From Hordeum vulgare subsp. vulgare (lineage: Eukaryota > Streptophyta > Magnoliopsida > Poales > Poaceae), in contig NC_058519.1 of the NCBI RefSeq assembly GCF_904849725.1, positions 105,636,881 through 105,700,880 of the forward strand: 64,000 bases of DNA. The letters are read 5' to 3'. The first letter of the stretch is position 1. Every line of letters starts with the position of its first letter. Below are positions 10,293 to 21,830 of the stretch, in pieces. The notes beneath the pieces were generated by a model. The model did no database searches and was not told the origin of the DNA. It worked only from the letters and a program-made list of their open reading frames with translations. The position numbers and the translations under genes were made by a program.

Positions 10293-12344
10293 TTACATTG
10301 TAATAAATCTAACACCCATACAGTCCTGGTGTTGATCATGCTTTGCCCGTGGAAAAGGTTTAGTCAGCGGGTCTGCTACATTCAGATCCGTGTGCACTTT
10401 GCATATATTTACGTCCTCCCCTTCGACGTAGTCACGGATGAGGTTGAAGCGTCATTTGATGTGTCTGGTCTTCTTGTGAAACCGTGGTTCCTTTGCTAGG
10501 GCAATGGCACACGTGTTGTCACAGAACAAGGTTATTGGATTCAGTGCGCTTGGCACCACTCCAAGATCCGTCATGAACTGCTTCATCCAGACACCCTCCT
10601 TAGCCGCCTCTGAGGCAGCCATGTACTCCGCTTCACATGTAGAATCTGCTACGACGCTCTGCTTGGAACTGCACAAGCTTACCGCACCCCCATTAAGAAT
10701 AAATACGTATCCGATTTGCGACTTAGAGTCGTCCGAATCTGTGTCAAAGCTTGCATCGACGTAACCTTTTACGGCGAGCTCTTCTTCACCTCCATACACG
10801 AGAAACATCTCCTTAGTCCTTTTCAGGTACTTCAGGATATTCTTGACCGCCGTCCAGTGATCCACTCCTGGATTACTCTGGAACCTACCTGCCATACTTA
10901 TGGCCAGGCTAACGTCCGGTCTAGTGCACAACATTGCATACATGATAGAACCTATGGCTGAAGCATAGGTGACGGAGCGCATATGCTCTCTATCCTCATC
11001 AGTTGCTGGGCACTGAGTTTTACTCAATCTCGTACCTTGTAAAACTGGCAAGAACCCTTTCTTGGACTGTTCCATTTTGAACCTCTTCAAAACTTTATCA
11101 AGGTATGTGCTTTGTGAAAGTCCTATCAGGCGTTTTGATCTATCCCTGTAGATCTTAATGCCTAGAATGTAAGAAGCTTCTCCTAGGTCCTTCATAGAGA
11201 AACTTTTATTCAAGTAATCCTTTATGCTCTCCAAAAACTCTACGTTGTTTCCAATCAGCAATATGTCATCCACATATAATATTAGAAACGCCACAGAGCT
11301 CCCACTCACTTTCTTGTAAATACAAGATTCTCCAACCACTTGTATAAACCCAAATGCTTTGATCACCTCATCAAAGTGTTTGTTCCAACTCCGAGATGCT
11401 TGCACCAGTCCATAAATGGATCGCTGGAGCTTGCACACCTTGTTAGCATTCTTAGGATCGACAAAACCTTCGGGTTGCATCATATACAACTCTTCCTTAA
11501 GGAAACCGTTAAGGAACGCCGTTTTGACATCCATCTGCCAGATTTCATAATCGAAAAATGCAGCTATTGCTAACATGATTCTGACGGACTTAAGCATCGC
11601 TACGGGTGAGAATGTCTCATCGTAGTCAACTCCTTGAACTTGTGAAAAACCCTTTGCCACAAGTCGAGCTTTATAAACGGTCACATTGCCGTCAGCGTCC
11701 GTCTTCCTATTAAAGATCCATTTGTTCTGAATAGCCTTGCGGCCCTCAGGCAGCATTTCCAAAGTCCACACTTTGTTCTCATACATGGATCCTATCTCGG
11801 ACTTCATGGCTTCTAGCCATTTGTTGGAATCTGGGCCCACCATTGCTTCTTCATAATTTGCAGGTTCATTGTTGTCTAACAACATGATTGACAAGACGGG
11901 ATTACCGTACCATTCTGGAGCAGCACGTGGTCTCGTCGACCTGCGTGGTTCGACAGAAACTTGAACCGGAGTTTCATGATCATCATCATTAACTTCCTCC
12001 TCAACCGGCGTCGCAACGACAGAGGTTTCCCCTTGCCCTGCGCCACCATCCAGAGGGATGAGAGGTTCGAAAACCTCATCAAGTTCTATCTTCCTCCCAC
12101 TCAATTCTCTCGAGAGAAACTCCTTCTCAAGAAAAGCTCCGTTTTTAGCAACAAACACTTTGCCCTCGGATTTGAGATAGAAGGTGTACCCAACTGTCTC
12201 TTTTGGGTAACCTATGAAGATGCACTTTTCCGCTTTGGGTTCCAGCTTTTCAGGCTGAAGCTTTTTGACATAAGCATCACATCCCCAAACTTTAAGAAAC
12301 GACAACTTTGGCCTTTTGCCATACCACAGTTCGTATGGTGTCGT
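10293..12344 (-). pseudogene. pol: Angela reverse transcriptase and RNase H (broken)
   Basis: The frame carries the end of integrase (FLKVWGCDAYVKKL), the linker with RRSTRPRAAPEWYGN, then Copia RT: the NKWIFNRKTDADGNVTVYKARLVAKGF block, QMDVKTAFLNG, and the catalytic LYVDDILLIG at about 11265-11279. RNase H follows with GYVDASFDTD, CEAEYMAASEA and the FCDNTCAIALAKEP end. RT catalytic residues look intact. A TGA at 10452-10454 interrupts the last quarter; in-frame coding continues through HTDLNVADPLTKP to a natural TAA at 10293-10295. A TAG at 12345-12347 separates this part from integrase in the same frame. Confidence 0.93.
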
Positions 12345-13196
12345 CTAAACGGATTTTGATGGTCCCCTATTTAAAGTGAATGCAGCTGTTTCTAATGCAT
12401 AACCCCAAAATGATAATGGCAAATCGGTAAGAGACATCATAGATCGCACCATCTCTAATAAAGTACGATTACGACGTTCGGACACACCATTACGCTGTGG
12501 TGTTCCAGGCGGTGTTAACTGTGAAACAATTCCACATTGTCTTAAGTGAGCACCAAACTCGAAACTCAGATATTCACCCCCACGATTAGACCGTAGGAAC
12601 TTGATCTTCTTGTTATGATGATTTTCAACTTCACTCTGAAATTGCTTGAACTTTTCAAATGTTTCAGACTTGTGCTTCATTAAGTAGACATAACCATATC
12701 TACTCAAATAGTCAGTGAAGGTGAGAAAATAATGATATCCGCCGCGTGCCTCTACGCTCATCGGACCACACACATCGGTATGTATGATTTCCAACAAGTC
12801 ACTTGCACGCTCCATTGTTTCGGAGAACGGAGTTTTAGTCATCTTGCCCATGAGGCATGGTTCGCACGTGTCAAGTGAATAAAAGTCAAGTGACTCCAAA
12901 AGTCCATCGGCATGGAGTTTCTTCATGCGCTTTACACCAATATGACCTAAGCGGCAGTGCCACAAAAATATGGTGCTATCATTGTTAACTCTAACTCTTT
13001 TGGTCTGAGTGTTATGTATGTGTGTATCACTATCAAGATTCAATATGAACAATCCTCTCACATTGGGTGCATGACCATAAAAGATGTTACTCATAGAAAT
13101 AGAACAACCATTATTCTCTGACTTAAAAGAGTAACCGTTCGCAATAAACAAGATCCAGATATAATGTTCATGCTCAACGCAGGCACTAAATAACAA
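12345..13196 (-). pseudogene. pol: Angela integrase (broken, second catalytic Asp lost)
   Basis: The integrase would insert element DNA into the genome. The zinc-binding part shows WHCRLGHIGVKRMKKLHADGLL followed by C-x2-C in DTCEPCLMGK. The core has the first Asp in IHTDVCGPM and the Glu in NGVSERRNRTLL. The second acid, normally Asp before RGGEY, is Asn here (RSNRGGEYLS; codon at 12585-12587), a G-to-A type change that would abolish strand transfer. The frame differs by one base from the gag-protease frame because of a small deletion near 13140, and it ends at the TAG at 12345-12347. Confidence 0.92.
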
Positions 13197-14272
13197 TGAT
13201 TTAAGTTCATAACTAATCCTGATGGTAACTGAAGTGAAACTGTGCCGACGGCGATTGCATCAACCTTGGAACCATTTCCGATGCGCATCGTCACTTCATC
13301 TTTCGCCAGCCTTCGTCTATTCCGCAGTTCCTGTTTCGAGTTGAAAATATGAGCAACAGAACCGGTATTGAATACCCAGGCACTACTACGAGAGCCGGTT
13401 AAGTACACATCAATAACATGTATATCAAATATACCTGATTTTTCTTTGGCCGCCTTCTTATCAGCCAGATACTTGGGGCAATTGCGCTTCCAGTGACCCA
13501 TACCCTTGCAATAGTAACACTCTGTTTCAGGCTTAGGTCCAGCTTTGGGTTTCTTCGTCGGATTGTCAATAGGATTGCCGCTCTTCTTTGAATTACCCTT
13601 CTTGCCTTTGCCCTTTCTCTTGAAACTAGTGGCCTTATTCACCATCAACACTTGATGCTCTTTACGGAGTTCAGACTCTGCGACTTTCAGCATCGCAAAC
13701 AACTCGCCGGGAGACTTGTTCATCCCTTGCATGTTGTAGTTCAACACAAAGCCTTTATAGCTTGGCGGCAGTGATTGAAGGATTCTGTCAGTGATAGCTT
13801 CTTGCGGGAGTTCAATCCCCAGCTCAGCTAGACGATTTGAGTACCCAGACATTTTGAGCACATGTTCACTGACAGACGAGTTTTTCTCCATCTTGCAAGC
13901 ATAGACTTTATCGGAGGTCTCATACCTCTCGATCCAGGCGTTCTTCTGAAAGATAAACTTCAACTCTTGGAACATCTCAAATGCTCCATGACGCTCAAAG
14001 CGACGTTGAAGTCCCGGTTCTAAGCCATACAAGACTCCACATTGAACTACTGAGTAGTCCTCCTTACGTGCTAACCAAGCGTTCTTAACATCCTGATCAG
14101 CCGTAGCGGGTGGTTCATCTCCTAACGCAACATTAAGGACATAATCCTTCTTCCCAGCTTGTAAGATTAGCTTAAGATTACGAGCCCAGTCTACAAAGTT
14201 GCTTCCATCATCTTTCAACTTAGCTTTCTCTAGGAACGTATTAAAATTCAGGGTGACTGTCGCGTGAGCCAT
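13091..14272 (-). pseudogene. gag: Angela gag and protease (frameshifted at the end, protease Asp lost)
   Basis: The ATG at 14272 starts MAHATVTLNFNTFLEKAKLKD, the characteristic Angela/BARE gag opening. The capsid part (UBN2-like) is open throughout, followed by an intact zinc knuckle C-Y-Y-C-K-G-M-G-H-W-K-R-N-C and a lysine-rich tract. The protease motif reads VFNTGSVAHI: the catalytic Asp of D-T-G is Asn (codon at 13367-13369). Reading frame is lost near 13140 by a one-base deletion, and the last residues to 13091 are out of frame. It is the least damaged gag in the window; capsid and nucleocapsid could still be produced if transcribed. Confidence 0.93.
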
Positions 14273-15510
14273 GATCTACAACACAAATATATTCAAAGTG
14301 GACTTAGACTATGTTCAAGATAATTAGAGTTTAATTTAATCAAATTACTCGCTAAACTCCCACTCAAAAAGTACATCTCTCTAGTCATTTGAGTGGTTCA
14401 TGATCCACTTACACTAGCTCAAGTCCGATCATCACGTGAGTTGATTATAGTTTCAGTGGTAAGCATCCCTATGCTAATCATATCATCTATATGATTCATG
14501 ATCGAGCTTTCGGTCTCATGTGTTCCGAGGCCATGTCTGCACATGCTAGGCTCGTCAAGCTTAACCCGAGTGTTCCGCGTGCGGAACTGTTTTGAACCCG
14601 TTGTATGTGAACGTTGAGTCTATCAGACCTGATCATCACGTGGTGTCTCGAAACGACGAACTGTAGCAACGGTGCACAGTCGGGGAGAACACAATTTTGG
14701 CTTGAAATTTTAGTGAGAGATCACCTCATAATGCTACCGTCGTTCTAAGCAAAACAAGGTGCATAAAAGGATTAACATCACATGCAATTCATAAGTGACA
14801 TGATATGGCCATCATCACGTGCTCCTTGATCTCCATCACCAAAGCATCGACACGATCTTCTTGTCACCGGCGCCACACCATGATCTCCATCAACGTTTCG
14901 CCATCGGGGTTGTCGTGCTACTCATGCTATTACTACTAAAGCTACATCCTAGCAAAATAGTAAACGCATCTGCAAGCACAAACGTTAGTTATAAAGACAA
15001 CCCTATGGCTCCTGCCGGTTGCCGTACCATCGACGTGCAAGTCGATATTATCTATTACAACATGACCATCTCATACATCCAATATATCACATCACATCGT
15101 TGGCCATATCACATCACAAGCATACCCTGCAAAAACAAGTTAGACGTCCTCTAATTTTGTTGTTGCATGTTTTACGTGGTGACCATGGGTATCTAGTAGG
15201 ATCGCATCTTACTTACGCAAACACCACAACGGAGATATATGAGTTGCTATTTAACCTCATCCAAGGACCTCCTCGGTCAATTCCGATTCAACTAAAGTTG
15301 GAGAAACTGACACCCGCCAGTCATCTTTGAGCAACAGAGTTACTCGTAGCGATGAAACCAGTCTCTCGTAAGCGTACGAGTAATGTCGGTCCGAGCCGCT
15401 TCGATCCAACAATACTGCGGAATCAAGAAAAGACTAAGGAGGGCAGCAAAACGCACATCACCGCCCACAAAAACTTTTGTGTTCTACTCGAGAAGACATC
15501 TACGCATGAA
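14273..15510 (-). other. Angela 5' leader
   Basis: About 1.2 kb between primer-binding site and gag start. Long leaders are normal for this family. I see only short, unsupported open frames on either strand. Confidence 0.75.
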
Positions 15511-15528
15511 CCTAGCTCATGATGCCAC
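15511..15528 (-). other. Angela primer-binding site (degraded, initiator-Met type)
   Basis: Directly inside the 5' LTR the minus strand reads GTGGCATCATGAGCTAGG. This is the TGGTATCAGAGC-type site of Copia elements with a substitution and an extra base. Confidence 0.7.
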
Positions 15529-17335
15529 TGTTGGGGAACGTCGCATGGGAAACAAAAATTTTCCTACGCGCACGAAGACCTATCATGGTGATGTCCATCT
15601 ACGAGAGGGGATGTGTGATCTACGCACCTTGTAGACCGTACAGCAGAAGCGTTAGTGAACGCGGTTGATGTAGTGGAACGTCCTCACGTCCCTCGATCCG
15701 CCCCGCGAACTATCCCGCGATCGGTCCCACAATCTAGTGCCGAATGGACAACACCTCCGCATTCAGCACACGTACAACTCGACGATGATCTCGGCCTTCT
15801 TGATCCAGCAAGAGAGACGGAGAGGTAGATGAGTTCTCCGGCAGCGTGACGGCGCTCCGGAGGTTGGTGATGATCTTGTCTCAGCAGGGCTCCGCCCGAG
15901 CTCCGTAGAAACGCGATCTAGAGGTAAAACCGTGCAGATATGTGGTCGGGCTGCCGTGGCAAAGTTGTATCAAATCAGCCCTAAAACCCCACTATATATA
16001 GGAGGGAGGGAGGGGGCCTTGCCTTGGGGTCCAAGGACTCCCAAGGGGGTCGGCCGAGCCAAGGGGGGAAGGTCTCCCCCCCAAACCGAGTCCTACTTGG
16101 TTTGGAAGGTGGAGTCCTTCTTCCCTTTCCCACCTCCTCCTTTTTTTTCTTTTTCTCTTTGATTTTTCTTCCAATGCGCATAGGGATCTTTTGGGCTGTC
16201 CCACCAGCTCACTAAGGGCTGGTGCGGCACCCCCAATGCCTATGGGCTTCCCCGGGGTGGGTTGCCCCCCCGGTGAACTCCCGGAACCCATTCGTCATTC
16301 CCGGTAACTCCGAAAACCTTCCGGTAATCAAATGAGGTCATTTTATATATCAATCTTCATTTTCCGACCATTCCGGAAACCCTCTTGACGTCCATGATCT
16401 CATCCGGGACTCCGAACAACATTCGGTAACCAACCATATAACTCAAATACGCATAAAACAACGTCGAACCTTAAGTGTGCAGACCCTACGGGTTCGAGAA
16501 CTATGTAGACATGACCCGAGAGACTCCTCGGTCAATATCCAATAGCGGGACCTCGATGCCCATATTGGATCCTACATATTCCACGAAGATCTTATCGTTT
16601 GAACCTCAGTGCCAAGGATTCATATAATCCCGTATGTCATTCCCTTTGTCCTTCGGTATGTTACTTGCCCGAGATTCGATCGTCAGTATCCGTATACCTA
16701 TTTCAATCTCGTTTACCGGCAAGTCTCTTTACTCGTTCTGTAATACAAGATCCCGCAACTTACACTAAGTCACATTGCTTGCAAGGCTTGTGTGTGATGT
16801 TGTATTACCGAGTGGGCCCCGAGATACCTCTCCGTCACACGGAGTGACAAATCCCAGTCTTGATCCATACTAACTCAACGAACACCTTCGGAGATACCTG
16901 TAGAGCATATTTATAGTCACCCAGTTACGTTGCGACGTTTGATACACACAAAGTATTCCTCCGGTGTTAGTGAGTTATATGATCTCATGGTCATAGGAAC
17001 AAATACTTGACACGAAGAAAACAGTAGCAATAAAATGACACGATCAACATGCTACGTCTATTAGTTTGGGTCTAGTCCATCATGTGATTCTCCCAATGAC
17101 GTGATCCAGTTATCAAGCAACAACATCTTGTTCATAATCAGAAGACACTGACTATCGTTGATCAACTGGCTAGCCAACTAGAGGCTTGCTAGGGACAGTG
17201 TTTTGTCTATGTATCCACACATGTATATAAGTCTTCATTCAATACAATTATAGCATGGATAATAAACGATTATCTTGATGCAAGAATTATAATAATAACT
17301 ATATTTATTATTGCCTCTAGGGCATAATTCCAACA
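15529..17335 (-). repeat. Angela 5' LTR
   Basis: This LTR is upstream of gag on the coding (minus) strand. It spans TGTTGGAATT (17335 side) to CCCCAACA (15529 side) and matches 8420-10240. Confidence 0.95.
15992..16001 (-). promoter_or_regulatory. Angela LTR TATA box
   Basis: The minus strand reads CTATATATAG about 1.34 kb into the 1.8-kb LTR. This matches the position of the known BARE-type promoter. It is conserved in the 3' LTR at 8883-8892. Confidence 0.75.
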
Positions 17336-17340
17336 CCGGC
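17336..17340. repeat. Target-site duplication of Angela, right copy (CCGGC)
   Basis: It equals the intact target seen in B's 3' LTR and pairs with CCGGT at 8415-8419. Confidence 0.88.
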
Positions 17341-18160
17341 AACCCCGGAGTGACAATAGCCGGAACCACTCCCGGAGATGACCATAGTATGAGGAGTTCA
17401 TGTATTCACCGCGTGTTAATGCGTTGGTCTGGTTCTTTATTAAAAGGAGAACCTTAATATCCCATAGTTTCCATTAGGACCCCGCTGCCACGGGAGGGAT
17501 GGACAATAGATGTCATGCAAGTTCTTTTCCCTAAGCATGTATGACTACATACGGAATATATGCCTACATTGGATCGATGAACGGGAGCTAGTTACATATC
17601 TCTCCGTGTTATAGCTGTTACATGATGAATCACATCCGTCACACTCATCCATCACCGATCCACTGCCTACGAGTCTTTTACTACTGGTTCTCACTACGTT
17701 ACTTTGCCTAGGCTTGTCCCTTGCTACCAAAGGGATTGGGCCACTTTGCTGCTGCTGTCACTTTGCTGTTACTGTTGCTACTGCTGTTAATTGCTACTCT
17801 GCTACTGCTACTGCTGTTCCTTGCTGCTTCGTTGTTACTTGTTGCAAGACTTTGTTGTAGCCGTAGCCGGGGAAGCATTCTTCTCAAGAATAATCCCCCG
17901 TCAACGTGTTGGTGCCATTGATACAACAGTTAGGAATAGTCTACCGTCAGCAGATAGTTTCTGGCACCGTTGCTATCATACTACCTTGCTACTGATATTT
18001 TGCTTGCAGACACTAATATTTAAGGTGTGGTTGAATCTGACACATTCAGCTGCTAATACTTGAGAATATTCTTTCGCTTCCTGTCGTGCGAATCAACAAA
18101 TTTGGGTTGAATACTCTACCCTCAAAAACTGCTGCGATCCCATACGCTTGTGGGACATCA
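17341..18160 (+). repeat. B 5' LTR, right part
   Basis: It continues the LTR from 8419 and ends TGGGACATCA at 18160, matching the B 3' LTR end at 26462. Confidence 0.92.
17748..17830 (+). repeat. CTG/CTA-rich trinucleotide tract in B LTR
   Basis: Imperfect runs of CTG, CTA and CTT are present here and again at about 26050-26130 in the 3' LTR. The apparent leucine-rich or serine-rich open frames on both strands come from this tract and are not genes. Confidence 0.7.
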
Positions 18161-18170
18161 AGGCTTTTTC

Positions 18171-18187
18171 TGGCGCCGTTGCCGGGG
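18171..18187 (+). other. B primer-binding site, tRNA-Asp type
   Basis: TGGCGCCGTTGCCGGGG is complementary to the 3' end of plant tRNA-Asp and lies ten bases after the LTR. A2 has the same site with one extra base. Confidence 0.85.
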
Positions 18188-18238
18188 AGGCACAGCTATA
18201 TTCTCTAAGTCACTTGGGATTGACGTCTGCTGATTACT

Positions 18239-19006
18239 ATGAGGAATCCGAAAGATCCAAGAACTAAAATCCTGCCTTCCACTACGAGGAGAGGTAAGGA
18301 ACTGCCATCTAGCTGTGCACTTGATTCACCTTCAGTTTTGAGTAAGTTTGCAACATCGCCTCCTGCTAGAAATCTTGATATGTTGCCTGTGCTTGATGAT
18401 GCTACTTCTGCTGCACATGATGCTTATCATGATGTTATGCTTGATACTATGCCTGATGATGCTATGCTTGATACTATGCCTGATGATGCTATGCTTGATA
18501 ATATGCCTGATGATGCTATGCCTGATACTGCTTTGCCACTTGGTGCATTCCTTGATGCACATATTGCTAGAGTTGCTGCTAGATGTGATGATACTTCTGA
18601 AACTGCTGATACTATTGAAGTAGAACCTGCTACTATGCCTGAATTGCCTGTTATGCCTGATACACGCTATGTTATGGAGGGAGAGATAGCTGAGGATGTT
18701 CTTGCGTGTAAGGATAGCTATGATGTTGAGAAACTTCTGCGCAAGTGGAAAGAAAAATCTCTGAACGCTAGGATGAAATACGACCCGAAGTTTGCCACTT
18801 CGCCTATCTTTGTGACCGACAAGGATTATGAATTCTCTGTCGACCCTGAGTTAATCACTCTGGTCGAATCTGATCCTTTTCACGGTTATGAGTCTGAAAC
18901 GGTTGTAGCCCATCTTACCAAACTGCACGATATAGCCACCCTATTCACTAGTGAGGAAAAGATCCGCCACTACTATATATGCTTAAGCTGTTTCCTTTCT
19001 CGCTAA
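18239..19006 (+). pseudogene. gag: B gag, N-terminal part (frame lost at end)
   Basis: ATG at 18239 follows the primer-binding site by about 50 bases. The protein begins MRNPKDPRTK, has a low-complexity acidic repeat (MLDTMPDDA units), and then the conserved stretch DSYDVEKLLRKWKEKSLNARMKYDPKF and VDPELITLVESDPFHGYESETVVAHLTKLHDIATLF, typical of Athila-type gag in grasses. The frame ends at 19004-19006. A two-base TA expansion within CTACTATATATGC near 18975 shifts the true continuation into the frame of the next entry. No zinc knuckle is seen. Confidence 0.82.
18427..18530 (+). repeat. In-gag tandem repeat of a nine-codon unit
   Basis: The unit encodes approximately MLDTMPDDA and is repeated about three and a half times with few changes, flanked by looser GAT/GCT-rich copies. 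It keeps the reading frame, so it would lengthen an acidic N-terminal arm of gag. Confidence 0.8.
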
Positions 19007-21029
19007 AGGATGATGCTAAGACCTGGTTCACTTCTTTTGCTCCTGGTTGTGTGCGTAGCCCCCAAGATATGGTCTACTACTTCTTTGAAAAATATTTCCC
19101 TGCCCATAAGAAGCAAGCTGCCTTGCAGGAAATATACAACTTTGCTCAAGCTGAAGAAGAGAGTCTCCCACAAGTTTGGGGGAGGCTTATCCAGCTACTG
19201 AATGCTTTGCCTAATCACCCTCTTGAGAAGAACGAAATACTTGATATTTTCTATAATGGACTTACCGATGCTTCTAAAGACCACCTAGATAGTTGTGCCG
19301 GTAGTGTTTTTAGGGAACAAACTATAGAACAAGCTGAGATTCTATTGAATAACATCTTGTGCAATGACAATGCTTGGACTATTCCCGAACCACCACCTAA
19401 GCCAACTCTGAAGAAAAGAGGTATTCTATTCCTCAGTCCCAAAGATATGCAAGAAGCCAAGAAATCTATGCGAGAGAAAGGCACTAAATCTGAAGATGTC
19501 AAAAATCTACCACCTATCGAAGAGATCCATGGTCTCTATAACCCGATACAGGTAGTAGAAGTAAATTCTCTGCGTAGGTTTGATGAGAGTGATATTCCTT
19601 TTGATAAACCTGCTAGCTTATGCGTGGATCAATTTGATAACTTTGTTGCCAAACAACAGAGTTTCAATGATTATGTTAGCAGACAATTGGAACAAATTGC
19701 TCGTATGCTTAGTCATTTAAGTGCTTGTGTGGACAGAAACGTCAATGATCTTAAGCTTCCGAGTAAACATGCCTCTATGGTTACTACTCAGGTAGAACAA
19801 GTACTTAAAGCTCAAAATGACTTGCTCAATGAGTTGAATGAAAATTCTGTCAGAGTCGTCACTAGAGGCGGTAGAATGACCCAGGAACCTTTGTATCCTG
19901 AGGGTCATCCGAAGAGAATTGAACAAGATTCTCAAGGAGTTAGCACTGATGCACCTAGTCATCCTAGAAAGAAGAAGAAAGATGATAGGGACCTGCACGC
20001 TAGCAACCCTGTTGCTGCTACACCTGAGAGTCCAAACGATGCCTCTATCTCTGATGCTGAAACACAATCTGGTGATGAACATGAGCCTAATGATAATATC
20101 GATAGTGATGTTCATGAAGATGCTCAACCTAGCAATGAAAAGGATGTGGAGAATGAACCTAGTGTTGATCTTGATAACCCACAGCCTAAGACTAAGAGAT
20201 ACGATAAGAATGACTTCGCTGCTAGGAAGCATGGTAAAGAAAGGGAACCATGGGTTCAGAAACCTATGCCCTTTCCTCCCAAACCATCCAAGAAAAAGGA
20301 TGATGAGGATTTTGAGCGATTCGTTAAGATGATCAGACCTGTCTTTCTGCAGATGCGTTTGATGGATATGCTCAAGATGTCTCCATATGCTAAGTACATG
20401 AAAGATATTGTGACTAATAAGAGGAGGATACCTAATCTTGAGATCTCCGCTATGCTTGCCAATTACACTTTCAAAGGCGGAACTCCTAAGAAACTAGGTG
20501 ATCCCGGTGTGCCCACTATACCTTGCTCCATTAAAGGCAACTACGTTAGAACTGCGTTATGCGATCTTGGAGCCAGTGTTAGTGTTATGCCTCTCTCTCT
20601 TTATCGTAGACTTGAACTGGATAAGTTGACACCACTGAAATCTCTCTGCAAATGGCCGACAAATCAACTGCTTTCCCTATCGGCATTTGCGAGGATGTGC
20701 CTGTTGTGGTTGCTAACACCACTATCTTAATAGACTTTGTTATCTTGGATATTCCCGAGGACGATGCCATGGCTGTCATCCTCGGAAGACCCTTTTTAAA
20801 CACTGCAGGGGCTGTTATAGATTGCAACAAAGGCAATGTCACTTTCCATGTCAACGGTAATGAGCATACGATGCACTTTCCGAAGAAACAATATCGAGTA
20901 AATTGCATCAATGCTATCGAAAAAACTTCATCAATTCTTATTGGGAGCTTTGAATGCCCTATTCCTCGTGTCAAGATGAAGTATGATTTGCTTCTTGGGG
21001 AGATACACATCCCCATTGAGGTGACCTAG
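18979..21029 (+). pseudogene. B gag C-terminus and aspartic protease (one internal frameshift)
   Basis: Capsid continues with FPFSLKDDAKTWFTSFAPGCVRS, YFFEKYFPAHKKQAALQEIYNFAQAEEES and FYNGLTDASKDHLDSCAGSVF, a textbook plant retrotransposon gag domain. A long charged linker follows (KRYDKNDFAARKHGKERE). The protease active site is ALCDLGASVSVMP, with Asp at 20563-20565, and the second block is AVILGRPFLNTAGAVIDCNKGNVTFHV. A one-base deletion near 20633 ends the first frame at 20730 and the rest runs at 20652-21029, finishing LLGEIHIPIEVT and a stop. The polyprotein stops here: no RT follows, unlike A1 and A2 where protease leads directly into RT. Confidence 0.85.
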
Positions 21030-21830
21030 TGACTATTCGAAAATTCTCCGTTCTCTTTTACGATTCGAGAAAGTTTTGTCGAGGGGATTTGATCAACCCC
21101 ATTGACGAATTTGTTTCGATGACCATGAGATGGATGAATCGAGGAGTCACAAACCTCTGTTCCAAGCTTTCACTTTAGGTTGCTTAGAAGAAAAATGATA
21201 GATTTAGTTTAGTTTTCCTTGTTTTCTGTTTTAGCGTCCGGTAGAAATGTACCCCGAAAATAAAAATTCTCCGAACGCTGTGAAAATCAATTATGATTTT
21301 TTCTGGAATTTTTGAAAAATACTGGGACAAAGAGTCTGTCTGGGGGCCACTCCAGTGGGCCACAAGCCCTAGGGGCGCGGGCACCCCCTGGCCGGGCCAC
21401 CCAGGCTTGTGGGGCTCACACGCACCCCTCCACTCATTCTTGCTCTCATCCGCTTCTCCTACCTCCAGAAAAAATTGTTTCGCAGCTCAAACCCGTGTTC
21501 TTGCTCCTCTTGCCGGGATTTTCGATCTCTTTGCTCAAATCACTGTTCTCCGAACTGTTTTGGGGAAATTACTCCTTGGTAAGTGACTCCTCCATTGGTC
21601 CAATTAGTTTTTTCTCTAGTGCCTTATACTCTGCGTATTTTTGCTGCCTTGGTGACCATGTTCTTGAGCTTTTGCATGCTGATTCTAGCTGGTCTGAAGT
21701 AGTTTTGATGCGTAATATGGCCTCTAGGCACTTGTGGGAGTAGTTGCTACGAGTTTTGTTGAGCCTTATTCACTTTTCCTTAGAATCACTAAAAAATTCA
21801 GAAATTTTCAGAGATAGAAAAGGGAAAAAG
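21030..21830 (+). promoter_or_regulatory. B intergenic region with internal LTR-like module
   Basis: Positions about 21256-21476 align by eye with B's own LTR at about 7763-7985. Shared in order are GAAAATAAAAATTCTCC (LTR GAAATAAAAGTTCTCGG), TGAAAAT, ATTTTTTCTGGAAT, GAAAAATAC, GGGCCACAAGCCC, GCTTGTGGGG and a CCAGAAAAAAT-type end. The inverted repeat GGCCACAAGCC...GGCTTGTGG spans 21358-21412. This is a diverged copy of LTR sequence placed directly upstream of the second ORF, so it could act as an internal promoter or RNA element. The remaining 350 bases before the ATG show nothing else that I recognise. Confidence 0.6.

Larger units (their letters stand above)
8420..17335 (-). mobile_element. 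Angela/BARE/WIS-type Ty1/Copia retrotransposon
   Basis: On the minus strand the LTR starts TGTTGGAATTATGCCC and ends GACGTTCCCCAACA, the hallmark of the Angela/BARE/WIS group. Total length is 8916 bases with LTRs of 1807 (5') and 1821 (3') and a 5288-base internal region in Copia order gag, protease, integrase, RT, RNase H. It sits in B's 5' LTR with a five-base target duplication (one mismatch). One frameshift, two in-frame stops and two catalytic Asp-to-Asn changes make it inactive, but the damage is light. LTR divergence is about 4 percent in the first 360 bases by eye. Confidence 0.95.

Noticed and set aside
17708..17926. Leucine-rich and serine/asparagine-rich frames in the CTG/CTA tract, also at 26010-26231
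   Set aside because: Products of a trinucleotide repeat read on both strands; no start context or conservation as protein.
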